From positions 1 to 33,697 of the forward strand of contig JAAUZY010000074.1 of NCBI GenBank assembly GCA_014804355.1: a DNA stretch of 33,697 nt, in the 5' to 3' direction. A model generated the notes under the pieces. That model was not told the DNA's origin and did no database searches. It was given only the letters and a program-made list of their open reading frames with translations. Both the position numbers and the translations under genes were made by a program. Positions 24,964 through 32,573 of this stretch are shown here, piece after piece (position 1 is the first letter of the stretch; the number at the start of each line of letters is the position of its first letter). The DNA comes from Lachnospiraceae bacterium (lineage in GTDB: Bacteria; Bacillota; Clostridia; Lachnospirales; Lachnospiraceae).

Positions 24964-26127
24964 ATGAAAAGTAAGCTGTATTATGCACTATATTTTTTAT
25001 ATGCCATCGTAGTGGCGTTTGTTCTTTATTTAAATGGCGTATTTACAGGGGAAGACATTTCTATTGTAAATCTGGCGATCAATATCGGGTTCCTGCTCAT
25101 TATAGGGATTCTTTTTTGCATATCTTCCATCAGTTTCGGCAGGCTGAACAGGGTCACTTATGAGCTGGAGGAGGTTGCGATCCGTCTGCAGAAGGAATAT
25201 AAGGAGGCAAACGGAAAGAATCTCTGGGGAAATTACAAGGATAATGCCAAAGTTTTTCAGGAGGAAGTATTGCAGGATGCGTTTAACAAGTACCGTATGC
25301 GGGTAAAAGGCGCGAAGACGAAGCGGGGAGCTGCTTCGTCCTGTGACTTGGAGGAATATATCAATGAGGACCTTTTGGACAGAGTAGGCATGAATTTCTT
25401 TAATTCCGGGATATCCGGAACGCTTACGGGTCTTGGTATTTTGGGAACGTTTCTCGGGCTGTCCATGGGACTGGGCGCATTCAGCGGTGACGATATCTTT
25501 ACGATCTCCGATAATGTGGGATCTTTACTTTCGGGCATGAAAGTGGCTTTTCACACTTCGGTATATGGTATCTTCTTTTCGCTGGTATTTAATATTGCTT
25601 ACCGGAGCATTATGTCGGATGCTTATGAGACGCTGGATGAGTTTTTGCGTGTGTTCCGTCAGACCGCACAGCCCTACGCCGGGAAGGACGACGAAGGCAC
25701 TGCGGCGCTGCTCGTTTACCAGGCGGGGATGGCGAATTCCTTAAAGCAGATGCTGGAAATGATGAAAGGCAATGCGATGGAACAGACGGCAGGCGTGGAG
25801 CGTATCGTTGATAAGTTTACCGAACAGATGCAGGCCGCTTTGGATACGGACTTTAAGAAACTCGGGAGTACACTGAAAGCTGCGGGAGAGTCGCAGGCTG
25901 CCAGTGCGGCAAATGCGTCGGAGATGATTGAGGCGGTTACAGCGTTAGTGGAGGTAAACCGCAATGTGCAGGAGGCTCTTACCCATGTCATGGAAAGGCA
26001 GGAGCTGTTTGCAAGGCAGATTGAGGAGCAGAAGAAAATGCTGGCGGATGCGTGCAGCGATATGAGCGATGAGATCAGCAGCCGGTTATATACATTTGAA
26101 CAGATGAGGAATTTATATGAAGAATAG
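24964..26127 (+). CDS. MotA/TolQ/ExbB-type proton channel subunit, ZorA-like
   Basis: A 387-residue membrane protein. Two N-terminal membrane segments (about residues 5-25 and 33-55) are followed by a soluble region, then two core segments: GMNFFNSGISGTLTGLGILG continuing TFLGLSMGLGAF (about 138-170) and GMKVAFHTSVYGIFFSLVFN (about 190-215). The glycine-rich TGLGILGTFLGL corresponds to the conserved segment of ExbB/TolQ/MotA. A long C-terminal region (about 240-387) is predicted largely helical, Ala/Gln/Glu-rich and probably coiled coil, as in ZorA of Zorya defence systems. The stop overlaps the next gene by 11 bases. With that partner it should form an ion-driven membrane motor. ZorA identity is an inference from architecture; other uncharacterised MotA/ExbB families share it. 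Confidence 0.8.
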   Translation: MKSKLYYALYFLYAIVVAFVLYLNGVFTGEDISIVNLAINIGFLLIIGILFCISSISFGRLNRVTYELEEVAIRLQKEYKEANGKNLWGNYKDNAKVFQEEVLQDAFNKYRMRVKGAKTKRGAASSCDLEEYINEDLLDRVGMNFFNSGISGTLTGLGILGTFLGLSMGLGAFSGDDIFTISDNVGSLLSGMKVAFHTSVYGIFFSLVFNIAYRSIMSDAYETLDEFLRVFRQTAQPYAGKDDEGTAALLVYQAGMANSLKQMLEMMKGNAMEQTAGVERIVDKFTEQMQAALDTDFKKLGSTLKAAGESQAASAANASEMIEAVTALVEVNRNVQEALTHVMERQELFARQIEEQKKMLADACSDMSDEISSRLYTFEQMRNLYEE

Positions 26128-27040
26128 ACGAAGGAACAGGGAAGCTTTTGCGGAGCACAGTTATTGGCAGTCTTATTCGGATATGATGGCGGCGCTTCTG
26201 CTGATCTTCATTCTGATGATAGCGATCACCCTTACCATATACAGACAGAAAACGAATGATCTGGATAAGACAAGGCTGGAGCTCAGCACGGCACAGAGTA
26301 GGTTAGATGAGACAATAGAAGATCTGGAACTCTCCAAAGCGGAGCTGGAGAAGTCCAATGAGGAGCTTGCGTCTTCATTAGCGGAGCTACAGCAGGCTTA
26401 CGAGCAGGCGGCTTTGACGCAGGAAGAATTAAATAACGCCTATTTGGAAATAGAAAGTGCCAGACAGGAGCTGACGACGACGAAGCAGGAACTTCAGGAT
26501 ATCGTCGGAATCCGTACGGATATTATCGGGGCGCTGCAGTCCGCTTTCAGTAATTCCACGATGAAAGTGGATGCCCAGACAGGTTCCATTACGTTTTCTT
26601 CTGATGTGCTTTTCCGTTATAACAGTGCCTCACTTACGGCAGACAGCAGGGAGACATTGAAAAACATTATTCCGATGTATCTGGATGTTCTGCTTCAGGA
26701 TCAGTTCCGCGATTATATCGCAGAAATCATTATCGAGGGACACACGGATACGGACGGCGGCTATCAGAGCAATATGGAACTGTCCTATGAGCGCGCCAAT
26801 GCCGTGGCGGACTTCTGTCTGAATAAGAGAAACGGTCTCAGTGAGACGGAGATCGAGCAGCTTCAAAAGCTGCTTACCGTCAATGGAAAATCATGGAGCA
26901 ATCCGGTCTATCAAACGGATATTTTCGGAAATCCCACGGATGAGGTAGATATGCCGGCGTCCAGAAGGGTGGAAATTAAGTTCCGGTTGAAGGAAGACGA
27001 AATGATAGAGAAGATTGCGGGGGTTTTGGAGCAGGAATAG
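26117..27040 (+). CDS. OmpA/MotB-type stator protein, ZorB-like
   Basis: A 307-residue protein with a short cytoplasmic N-terminus, one membrane segment (about residues 22-42) and a C-terminal OmpA-like peptidoglycan-binding domain (about 165-300). The segment SYSDMMAALLLIFILMIAIT places Asp22 where MotB carries its ion-binding aspartate. Residues about 50-140 are a repetitive Glu/Leu/Gln coiled coil (LELSKAELEKSNEELASSLA). The OmpA domain shows IIIEGHTDTDG, NMELSYERANAVADF and PASRRVEIKF. It would anchor the stator to the cell wall while the upstream MotA-like partner conducts ions. In Zorya, zorC and zorD or zorE follow; here the next gene is an unrelated reductase on the other strand. Confidence 0.85.
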   Translation: MKNRRRNREAFAEHSYWQSYSDMMAALLLIFILMIAITLTIYRQKTNDLDKTRLELSTAQSRLDETIEDLELSKAELEKSNEELASSLAELQQAYEQAALTQEELNNAYLEIESARQELTTTKQELQDIVGIRTDIIGALQSAFSNSTMKVDAQTGSITFSSDVLFRYNSASLTADSRETLKNIIPMYLDVLLQDQFRDYIAEIIIEGHTDTDGGYQSNMELSYERANAVADFCLNKRNGLSETEIEQLQKLLTVNGKSWSNPVYQTDIFGNPTDEVDMPASRRVEIKFRLKEDEMIEKIAGVLEQE

Positions 27041-27072
27041 GGTGTGGCTTGTTAAAATATGATCGAGAGAGA

Positions 27073-27096
27073 TTCTGGCGGATAATTACGCCAGAA
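27073..27096. terminator. Hairpin between convergent zorB-like and reductase genes
   Basis: TTCTGGCG and CGCCAGAA form a perfect 8-base stem with an 8-base loop. The reductase stop codon lies in the loop. There is no T-run on either side, so termination strength is doubtful. Confidence 0.4.
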
Positions 27097-28075
27097 CCTC
27101 ATCAATCCTACGTCGCTCTTCGTCACTGAAATGTGTATTGTTAAGCATGCCTACATTATCTATGATCTGAGAGGGTCTGGATGCCCCGATCAAAACGCTC
27201 GTAATGTCCCCGTCACGCAGTATCCATGCCAATGCCATTTGAGCAAGACTTTGGCCGCGTTCTTTTGCAATTGCGTTTAAAGCTACTATCTTTCTTAAAG
27301 TAGCCTCATTAACAGCATTTTCCGTCAAAAATCTTCCGTCGGTTTTGATTCGGCTGTCTGAGGGAATACCATTTATATAGCGGTCTGTCAGGAGGCCTTG
27401 TGCCAGAGGGCAGAAGGTAATGATTCCGATACCGTTTTGGGCGGCATAGTCTTTTAAGCCGTCTTTTTCTATATCACGGTTAAACATGGAATAATTCCGT
27501 TGATTGATGATAAACGGAGTTCCCATCTTGCGGAATAATTCTGCAATGGCAATTGTCTGTTCTTTATTGTAATTGGAAATACCCACATATAAAGCCTTAC
27601 CGCTTCTGACGATACCGTCTAAAGCGCCGGCTGTTTCCTCGAGCGGCGTGTCGGGATCGGGTCTGTGATGATAATATATATCGACATAGTCCAGGCCCAT
27701 TCTAGTAAGGCTCTGATCCAGGCTGGCGACCAGATATTTTTTACTTCCCCAGTTGCCGTAAGGACCGGGCCACATGTCATAGCCGGCTTTGGTGGAGATG
27801 ATCAGTTCATCTCTGTATATACCGAGGCTTTTCTTTAAAATGCGCCCGAAGTTTTCCTCTGCTGCACCGTAAACAGGTCCATAGTTATTTGCCAGATCAA
27901 AATGTGTGATTCCGTTATCAAAAGCGGTTTGGCACATGGCGGTCATATTATCAAAATTTCCGTTCGATCCGAAGTTGTGCCATAAACCCAGTGATACCGC
28001 CGGAAGCAGCAGGCCGCTTGCTCCGCAACGGTTGTAATGCATTTTGTCATAGCGTGTTTCTTCTGCGTTATACAT
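27086..28075 (-). CDS. Aldo/keto reductase, YghZ (glyceraldehyde-3-phosphate reductase)-like
   Basis: A 329-residue NAD(P)H-dependent reductase with a TIM-barrel fold. The catalytic residues are visible: Asp and Tyr in HFDLANNYG, Lys in ISTKAGYDMWPGPYG and His in VDIYYHHRPD. The C-terminal cofactor-binding signature is LIGASRPSQI. The segment YDMWPGPYGNWGSKKYL is characteristic of the YghZ/Gpr subgroup that reduces L-glyceraldehyde 3-phosphate and methylglyoxal-like aldehydes. The start has AGGAGA 9 bases upstream, and a candidate promoter with TATAAT lies near 28132. Substrate preference is inferred from the subgroup. It appears monocistronic. Confidence 0.92.
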   Translation of the reverse strand: MYNAEETRYDKMHYNRCGASGLLLPAVSLGLWHNFGSNGNFDNMTAMCQTAFDNGITHFDLANNYGPVYGAAEENFGRILKKSLGIYRDELIISTKAGYDMWPGPYGNWGSKKYLVASLDQSLTRMGLDYVDIYYHHRPDPDTPLEETAGALDGIVRSGKALYVGISNYNKEQTIAIAELFRKMGTPFIINQRNYSMFNRDIEKDGLKDYAAQNGIGIITFCPLAQGLLTDRYINGIPSDSRIKTDGRFLTENAVNEATLRKIVALNAIAKERGQSLAQMALAWILRDGDITSVLIGASRPSQIIDNVGMLNNTHFSDEERRRIDEVLA

Positions 28076-28131
28076 GATGATTCTCCTGACATTCTTTTTT
28101 AGTTAATGTATATAGTGGATAATATGGATTG

Positions 28132-28161
28132 ATTATAGCATTTAGGATGAGTCGGAGTCCA
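28132..28161 (-). promoter_or_regulatory. Candidate promoter of the aldo/keto reductase gene
   Basis: On the - strand TGGACT (28156-28161) and a perfect TATAAT (28132-28137) are 18 bases apart, about 57 bases upstream of the start codon. The -35 box matches consensus in 4 of 6 positions. Confidence 0.45.
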
Positions 28162-28217
28162 GCTCTGATTATGCTGATTTTTAAAATGACAGAATTTAAT
28201 TACATAGACGACATATT

Positions 28218-28231
28218 ATAACGATCGTTAT
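28218..28231. promoter_or_regulatory. 14-base palindrome, possible operator
   Basis: ATAACGATCGTTAT is perfectly self-complementary and lies in the divergent promoter region between the reductase and acyltransferase genes. The form resembles operators of dimeric repressors, but no regulator gene is adjacent. Confidence 0.4.
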
Positions 28232-28398
28232 GATATTGAGGATCATGAAACATAATTAATGTTGCCATACAGTGGGATAAATGAAAATCAGATTGTGTGG
28301 CTGTGACTGATAAGGTATAGTAATATCGTAGCTCGATTTTTTATCTTGAGATATTCGATGGAGAACTGTCATAGTGCGTCGGCGCGGAAGGGAAGTTT

Positions 28399-29445
28399 AT
28401 GAACGTAGATGAAGAATATAGAAAAAATGGTTTTGATTTATTGCGTTATATAGCGGCGTTGAGCGTTATGCTGCTTCATTATTCCAGCTATACTATGATC
28501 CTGTCAGACAATCTGCCGGAGAAGGCATCAGCTGTCATGAGTGAGATCAGACATACTGCCTTGCTGTTTCCGGGAGTGGTTATGCTGTTTGCAATGAGCG
28601 GCTTTTTGGTGTCGGCTTCTTTTGAACGGGCGAAGACGAGAAAAGAGTTCTTTCTTAGGCGTGTGTTGCGTATATATCCGGAATTATGGATCTGTACGCT
28701 CATCAATTTAGCGGTAGTCTGCATTATGGTTTCGGAACTGTTGGATCGGGGGATAATCTTATGGCTTGTAACGCAGATTTTCGGAATAGCCTATACGCCG
28801 GCCTGTCTTAAAACATTACCTACCGGCAGTATCAACGGTGCGCTTTGGACAGTTTTTACGGAAGTGCAGTTATATATTGTACTGGGGATTGTTTATCCTT
28901 TCCTGCAAAAGATGAAAGAGAAGCATTGGGCGGCGCTCCTTGCAGTGCTTGCGGCTTTGAATCTTGTCTGTGCAGCAGCGGCGCGGGAGACCGGAGGCAT
29001 TGCGGCAAAATTGATCGAAAGGATATTTGTCCCTTATGCGCTATGGTTTTTTATTGGTGTATTTTGTTTCCAAAGGCGGCAGAAGATGATATCTGTTTTA
29101 AAGAAGGCTTTCTTGCCGTTAGTGATTATCTATCTTATTATCGAGTCCGTAAATATTCAGATACCCGGATATTATGCTGATATAGTAACGGGCGTTATGG
29201 TGCCGTTTATGGTGATCGGCTGCGGATACTGTCTGCCGAAGATTTGCCTGAAACCTGACCTTTCCTATGGCATGTTTCTGTATCACTGGATCATCCTGAA
29301 CATAATTACCTATTTGGATCTAATGAATAGGCTGCCATGGTATGCCGGACTGTTGCTGTTTATTATAGGAACAATGATTGTGGCTGTAATATCATGGGTT
29401 CTTAATTTTTATTGTGATAATATCTGGAAGAAGCGGAAGCGTTGA
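28399..29445 (+). CDS. Membrane acyltransferase, acyltransferase-3 (OafA/YrhL) family
   Basis: A 348-residue integral membrane protein with about ten hydrophobic segments. The opening NGFDLLRYIAALSVMLLHYS carries the conserved Arg and His of the acyltransferase-3 family, and RRVLRIYPELWICTLIN is the second conserved block. SYGMFLYHWIILNI near the C-terminus is also typical. Such enzymes transfer acetyl or other acyl groups onto cell-surface polysaccharides or peptidoglycan. No polysaccharide biosynthesis genes surround it, so the acceptor is unknown. It is the last chromosomal-looking gene before the conjugative element. Confidence 0.9.
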   Translation: MNVDEEYRKNGFDLLRYIAALSVMLLHYSSYTMILSDNLPEKASAVMSEIRHTALLFPGVVMLFAMSGFLVSASFERAKTRKEFFLRRVLRIYPELWICTLINLAVVCIMVSELLDRGIILWLVTQIFGIAYTPACLKTLPTGSINGALWTVFTEVQLYIVLGIVYPFLQKMKEKHWAALLAVLAALNLVCAAAARETGGIAAKLIERIFVPYALWFFIGVFCFQRRQKMISVLKKAFLPLVIIYLIIESVNIQIPGYYADIVTGVMVPFMVIGCGYCLPKICLKPDLSYGMFLYHWIILNIITYLDLMNRLPWYAGLLLFIIGTMIVAVISWVLNFYCDNIWKKRKR

Positions 29446-29492
29446 TTGCGTGCTGTTAACTTGAAAGTGAGTGGAGAGTATTGAATTGTATA

Positions 29493-29504
29493 TTTTATCA
29501 AAAA
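29493..29504. other. Candidate left attachment core
   Basis: TTTTATCAAAAA is a T-run and A-run separated by three bases, 48 bases after the last chromosomal gene. Integrases of Tn916/Tn1549 type favour such T-rich/A-rich junctions (established in general form). Without the right end no direct comparison is possible. Confidence 0.3.
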
Positions 29505-29558
29505 TAATTAGCACTCACCTCTTGTTACGGGGAGGCGTGCATTATCTTACTATATCAG

Positions 29559-29605
29559 GTCTCGTAAAGCCCATAAAATGGCACTTTTCGAGACTTTTGC
29601 TATTT
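29559..29605 (+). terminator. Hairpin with T-rich tail before the ParM-like gene
   Basis: GTCTCGtAAA and TTTtCGAGAC pair with one mismatch, with an inner GCC/GGC pairing. TTTTGCTATTTT follows on the + strand. It may stop transcription from the chromosome entering the element, or act as an attenuator for the ParM-led operon. Confidence 0.55.
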
Positions 29606-29641
29606 TCATCAGGCGTCGTCAAATTGTATTGTTTTTGTCGC

Positions 29642-29663
29642 AAATGGGGTATGAAATGGGGTA
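29642..29663 (+). repeat. 10-base direct repeat AAATGGGGTA, 12-base period
   Basis: AAATGGGGTA occurs at 29642-29651 and again, exactly, at 29654-29663. Short direct repeats spaced about one helical turn apart near an element end are the usual form of integrase arm-type binding sites. A coincidental coding repeat (MGYEMGY in an untranslated frame) is the alternative. Confidence 0.4.
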
Positions 29664-29695
29664 CGGAAAAGAAAAGTAAGGAGGGAGATTGACAA

Positions 29696-30628
29696 ATGGA
29701 ACAGATTTACAGGATAGGAATAGATCATGGATATGGCAATATAAAGACCGCCCACCACATTTTTGAATCCGGTGTAATTGAGCGGGCAAAGGAATCAGAA
29801 CTGGCAGGGATGACCGTAGAGTATGAAGGAAAATATTATGAGATCGGCTCCACCCACAAAGAATATCAGATGGATAAGGTATGGGATGAAGATTATTACA
29901 TCCTGACGCTGACAGCTCTGGCAAAGGAATTGAAAGGGAGGGGCTTATGCAATGCTTCCGTTATTCTGGCAGTGGGACTTCCTATTAAATGGCTTGGGGA
30001 GCAGGCAGAGAATTTTAAGAAGTATCTGTTAAAGAATAAGGAAGTGACTTTCCGGTGCAATGACATCCGGTATCATGTGAAGATTGAGGATGTGGAAGTC
30101 TACGCACAGGGTTTTGCAGCTGTTGCGGCAGATTTATCCAGCTATCAGGGATTTAACATTGTGGCGGATATCGGCAACGGGACAATGAATGTTATCTTCA
30201 TTGTTGACGGGAAGCCGGATTCCAGCCGCTATTATACGGAGCGGTTTGGAGTGGACTGCTGTGTGATCGAGATGCGGAGCGAACTCACGAACAAAGTACA
30301 TACCGTTGTTGATGACTGTATCGTAAAGAAAGTGCTGAAAGATGGCACTGCGGATATCGGGGAGAAATATCTGAAAGCCATAGCGGAATGTGCGTCAGAC
30401 TATACCGACAAGATCATGCGGAAACTGCGTGAGTATGGCTATAATGAAGAACTGGCAAAGCTCCATTTCCTTGGCGGCGGTGCTATGTTGATGAAGCATT
30501 TTGCCAAGCTGGATCAGAATAAAGTGCGTTTCATTGAGGATATCCATGCCAATGCGAAGGGATATGAATACCTTTCAAACCAGAGACACTTACGCAATAT
30601 CCGGCGCGGAACAGTTAAAAGGGCATGA
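29696..30628 (+). CDS. ParM/StbA-family actin-like protein
   Basis: A 310-residue actin-like ATPase. It shows phosphate-1 YRIGIDHGYGNIKTAH (about residues 5-20), phosphate-2 NIVADIGNGTMNVIFI (about 152-167) and an adenosine-type motif AKLHFLGGGAMLMKHF (about 256-271). ParM proteins polymerise to segregate plasmids; in conjugative elements relatives are common near the left end and may stabilise the circular form. A strong AAGGAGGGAG lies 7-8 bases upstream of the ATG. The 3' end overlaps the next gene by 65 bases in another frame. No separate ParR or parC repeats were recognised, though the small downstream proteins could serve as adaptors. Family call is good; the role in the element is inferred. 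Confidence 0.88.
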   Translation: MEQIYRIGIDHGYGNIKTAHHIFESGVIERAKESELAGMTVEYEGKYYEIGSTHKEYQMDKVWDEDYYILTLTALAKELKGRGLCNASVILAVGLPIKWLGEQAENFKKYLLKNKEVTFRCNDIRYHVKIEDVEVYAQGFAAVAADLSSYQGFNIVADIGNGTMNVIFIVDGKPDSSRYYTERFGVDCCVIEMRSELTNKVHTVVDDCIVKKVLKDGTADIGEKYLKAIAECASDYTDKIMRKLREYGYNEELAKLHFLGGGAMLMKHFAKLDQNKVRFIEDIHANAKGYEYLSNQRHLRNIRRGTVKRA

Positions 30629-30872
30629 CATTATGGCACTGGAGCGTTTTGAACCGGAAGTGCGGCATATGGTCATTTTTGAAGTGCTTTCAAGTGATTC
30701 TTTTGTAGGTGATAAGGGAGACCGGATGCGGTTGTTTCTGACGGATGCCGGATACCGGAAATTTCAGGACAGGCAGGAAAAAGGGGAGATAAAAATAGAG
30801 GATTATATGAAGGTCACGCCGGACGGACATCTGCAGCATGACCACAGCAGGGAAAGTGACCTTACACGTTAA
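30564..30872 (+). CDS. Small conserved element protein (DUF5720-like)
   Basis: A 102-residue protein. The start at 30564 lies inside the ParM-like gene; I prefer it to the ATG at 30633 because the residues upstream of the latter (TYAISGAEQLKGHDIMALER) read as real protein and match my recollection of conserved N-termini in small mobile-element proteins of Lachnospiraceae. GAAGGG precedes it at a short distance. Other notable parts are RHMVIFEVLSSD, VGDKGDRMRLFLTDAGYRKF and a charged C-terminus (LQHDHSRESDLTR). The function is unknown; the DUF assignment is from memory and uncertain. It may be an adaptor or regulator of the ParM-like protein, since the two genes overlap by 65 bases. Confidence 0.7.
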   Translation: MNTFQTRDTYAISGAEQLKGHDIMALERFEPEVRHMVIFEVLSSDSFVGDKGDRMRLFLTDAGYRKFQDRQEKGEIKIEDYMKVTPDGHLQHDHSRESDLTR

Positions 30873-31176
30873 TATAAAGTTTTGGAGAGGAGATTTTGGT
30901 TATGGCTGTATTGTCCTGATCCGGGGCTGTGATCCGGTCATAGATTTCAAGTTTAACACGTTTAAGCATCCCATGTTCAAAAGAAGCGGCGATGGGGAAG
31001 GAAAATGGTATATCCACCACCCGGAGAAGAAAAAGAACATAGATGTTATAGACAAAGAGACCGTTGACCGCCTGAAAGAGGATGCAGGGGAAGATGGGAA
31101 TGTCATCATTACTACAATAACCGCAGAAGAACTGATAAGGCTTGGAAATGCGTCAGCGGAAAAGGCAGAAAAGTAA
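30838..31176 (+). CDS. Small hypothetical element protein
   Basis: A 112-residue protein of unknown function that overlaps the preceding gene by 35 bases. The frame reads as real protein from VNIKFWRGDFGYGCIVLIRG onward, then WYIHHPEKKKNIDVIDKETV and VIITTITAEELIRLG. Either the ATG at 30838 or a GTG at 30856 (after CAGGGA) could be the start; neither has an ideal ribosome binding site. No membrane segment or known motif is visible. Because the strongest ribosome binding site (GGAGAGGAG at 30884) precedes an out-of-frame ATG that stops after five codons, initiation may depend on coupling to the upstream gene. Confidence 0.6.
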   Translation: MTTAGKVTLHVNIKFWRGDFGYGCIVLIRGCDPVIDFKFNTFKHPMFKRSGDGEGKWYIHHPEKKKNIDVIDKETVDRLKEDAGEDGNVIITTITAEELIRLGNASAEKAEK

Positions 31177-31188
31177 GAGATACAGATA

Positions 31189-31209
31189 AAATAAGAAGTT
31201 ATCTTATTT
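31189..31209. repeat. A/T hairpin in the leader of the Maff2 gene
   Basis: AAATAAG-aagttat-CTTATTT is a perfect 7-base stem with a 7-base loop, lacking a T-run. The rest of the 195-base leader (31177-31371) is C/A-rich and G-poor with repeated CCAGCC and a GCCTGA/TCAGGC hairpin. No gene is seen in it. Confidence 0.45.
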
Positions 31210-31371
31210 CAGATAAAAAGAAAACCAGCCCATAAGAGCCAACGATAACAGAAGTAACAACCAGCCAGCCTGAAATCAGGCAGAAAATAAAATCAGCCAG
31301 CTCATGTAGCGTTTAAAAACATAGCAGCCAATAACCAGATATTTATTGTATAAAGAAAGGATTCAATCATT

Positions 31372-31716
31372 ATGAGAAGAGAAAACATAACCGTAACAAC
31401 ATTCAGCAGAAAGGGCAGATTAAAGAAACACATCGTACCTATGGTGTCCGGTATCATTATCGCAGCCTCTATGTATACCCTGCCCGTCCATGCAACTGGG
31501 GTATCGGAAGTCTTAACCCCTATTAACAACTTAAAGACACTTGTACTTGCCATTATCGGCGCAGTGGGCGTGATTATCCTTGCAAAGAACGTGATGGAGT
31601 TTGCACAGGCATACCAGCAGCAGGATTCCTCTTCCATGAATTCCGCACTTAAGGGTATCGTGGCAGGTCTTATCATGACAGGCATTTCCGCAGTGATGAC
31701 CTTCCTTGGATTCTAA
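31372..31716 (+). CDS. Maff2-family mobile element protein
   Basis: A 114-residue small membrane protein with a basic N-terminus, a first hydrophobic segment that could be a signal or anchor (about residues 23-38, ending PVHATG) and two further membrane segments (about 55-72 and 94-112). The pattern GVSEVLTPINNLKTLVLAII and the SMNSALKGIVAGLIMTGISA end are those of the Maff2 family encoded in conjugative elements of Clostridia. Position and topology resemble VirB2/VirB3-type pilin-like components of type IV secretion (inference). AAAGGA lies about 11 bases upstream. The next gene follows after 14 bases. Confidence 0.88.
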   Translation: MRRENITVTTFSRKGRLKKHIVPMVSGIIIAASMYTLPVHATGVSEVLTPINNLKTLVLAIIGAVGVIILAKNVMEFAQAYQQQDSSSMNSALKGIVAGLIMTGISAVMTFLGF

Positions 31717-31730
31717 AAGGGGGAAGATTT

Positions 31731-32573
31731 ATGGAGATATTTAAATTAGGGGATGATATCCTTGCCCTGCTTGAGATGGTGCTTGGATTCTGGAATAACC
31801 AGATCAACCTTGTATTCTCCCTGCTTGGACAGTCGCCAGTCTCTTTTAAGGGTGGCGGTCCATGGGCAGTAGTTGAAAATCTACAGCCCTTATTTGTAGG
31901 CGTAGGGAGTGGTCTTGTAGTGCTGTTCTTCGTGATAGGCTTTTGTGCGGAGAGCGTGGATATCAAAAGCGAATTCCGTCTGGAAGCAATGCTCCGTATG
32001 CTGATACGCCTTGCGATAGCGCAGTGGCTTGTGGCAAATAACCTTACCATACTAAAAGCATTTTTCAGCAGTATTGGGGCTATGGTAAGCCACCTTGGGA
32101 ATACCACCATGGCACAGGCAAGTATCGGTTCAGGGGAAGCGGAGGTCATAGAGAATTTAGGATTTGCAGCCAGCCTTGTGTTCCTGATCCTGTCAGTGAT
32201 ACTTTCGCTTATCATCCTGATATGTGGTTTTTTCATTATCTACACAGTATACTTCCGATTCCTAAAGATTATGGTGATTGTACCATTGGCTGCAATCGCC
32301 TTTTCCACCCTTGCAGGGAACCGGGCAGTGAGCAGTACCTGTGTCCGATATTTTAAGTATTTCCTGTCAGTCGTGATGGAAGCAGTTACCATGGCATTAG
32401 CTATTCTGATCTGCAACGCATTCATCAGCGCAGGATTTCCATCCTTTACAGGAGGCTATGCGGACTGGGCACAGGTGCTTATCTACCTGTGTGAGATTAC
32501 CTTTACCATAGCTTTAACGGTAGGGGCTTGCAAAGGCGCGCAGTCTTTGACAAGCAGGGCATTGGGATTATAG
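31731..32573 (+). CDS. TrbL/VirB6-like conjugation membrane protein
   Basis: A 280-residue polytopic protein with about six membrane segments (around residues 55-75, 90-110, 145-178, 183-200, 205-230 and 245-262). The N-terminal part (GDDILALLEMVLGFWNNQIN) and VYFRFLKIMVIVPLAAIAFS are recognisable from the large membrane component of Tn1549-like transfer systems. It would form the inner-membrane part of the mating channel, analogous to VirB6/TrbL. Preceded by GGGGGAAG 7 bases before the ATG and immediately downstream of the Maff2 gene, with the same orientation. Confidence 0.85.
   Translation: MEIFKLGDDILALLEMVLGFWNNQINLVFSLLGQSPVSFKGGGPWAVVENLQPLFVGVGSGLVVLFFVIGFCAESVDIKSEFRLEAMLRMLIRLAIAQWLVANNLTILKAFFSSIGAMVSHLGNTTMAQASIGSGEAEVIENLGFAASLVFLILSVILSLIILICGFFIIYTVYFRFLKIMVIVPLAAIAFSTLAGNRAVSSTCVRYFKYFLSVVMEAVTMALAILICNAFISAGFPSFTGGYADWAQVLIYLCEITFTIALTVGACKGAQSLTSRALGL

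Larger units (their letters stand above)
28076..28398. other. Gene-free divergent region between reductase and acyltransferase
   Basis: These 323 bases hold the reductase promoter candidate and a perfect 14-base palindrome, ATAACGATCGTTAT (28218-28231), followed closely by ATGATattgaggATCAT (28230-28246). The rest is A/T-rich without a credible open frame. The acyltransferase ribosome binding site GGAAGGGAAG is at its right edge. Confidence 0.6.

Noticed and set aside
24964..27040. A complete Zorya defence system
   Set aside because: Only ZorA- and ZorB-like genes are present. No ZorC, ZorD or ZorE candidate lies on either side within the window.
29471..29692. A 73-codon open frame before the ParM-like gene
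   Set aside because: It overlaps a hairpin and a direct repeat, has no convincing ribosome binding site, and its composition is unlike a real protein. The neighbouring frame ending in MGYEMGYGKEK was also considered as an integrase remnant but gives no recognisable motif.
30902..30919. An ATG with a strong upstream GGAGAGGAG that could be the start of the third small element gene
   Set aside because: It is out of frame with the conserved-looking reading frame and stops after five codons. The frame that starts at 30838 or 30856 reads as protein through this point, so neither a frameshift nor this start is needed.
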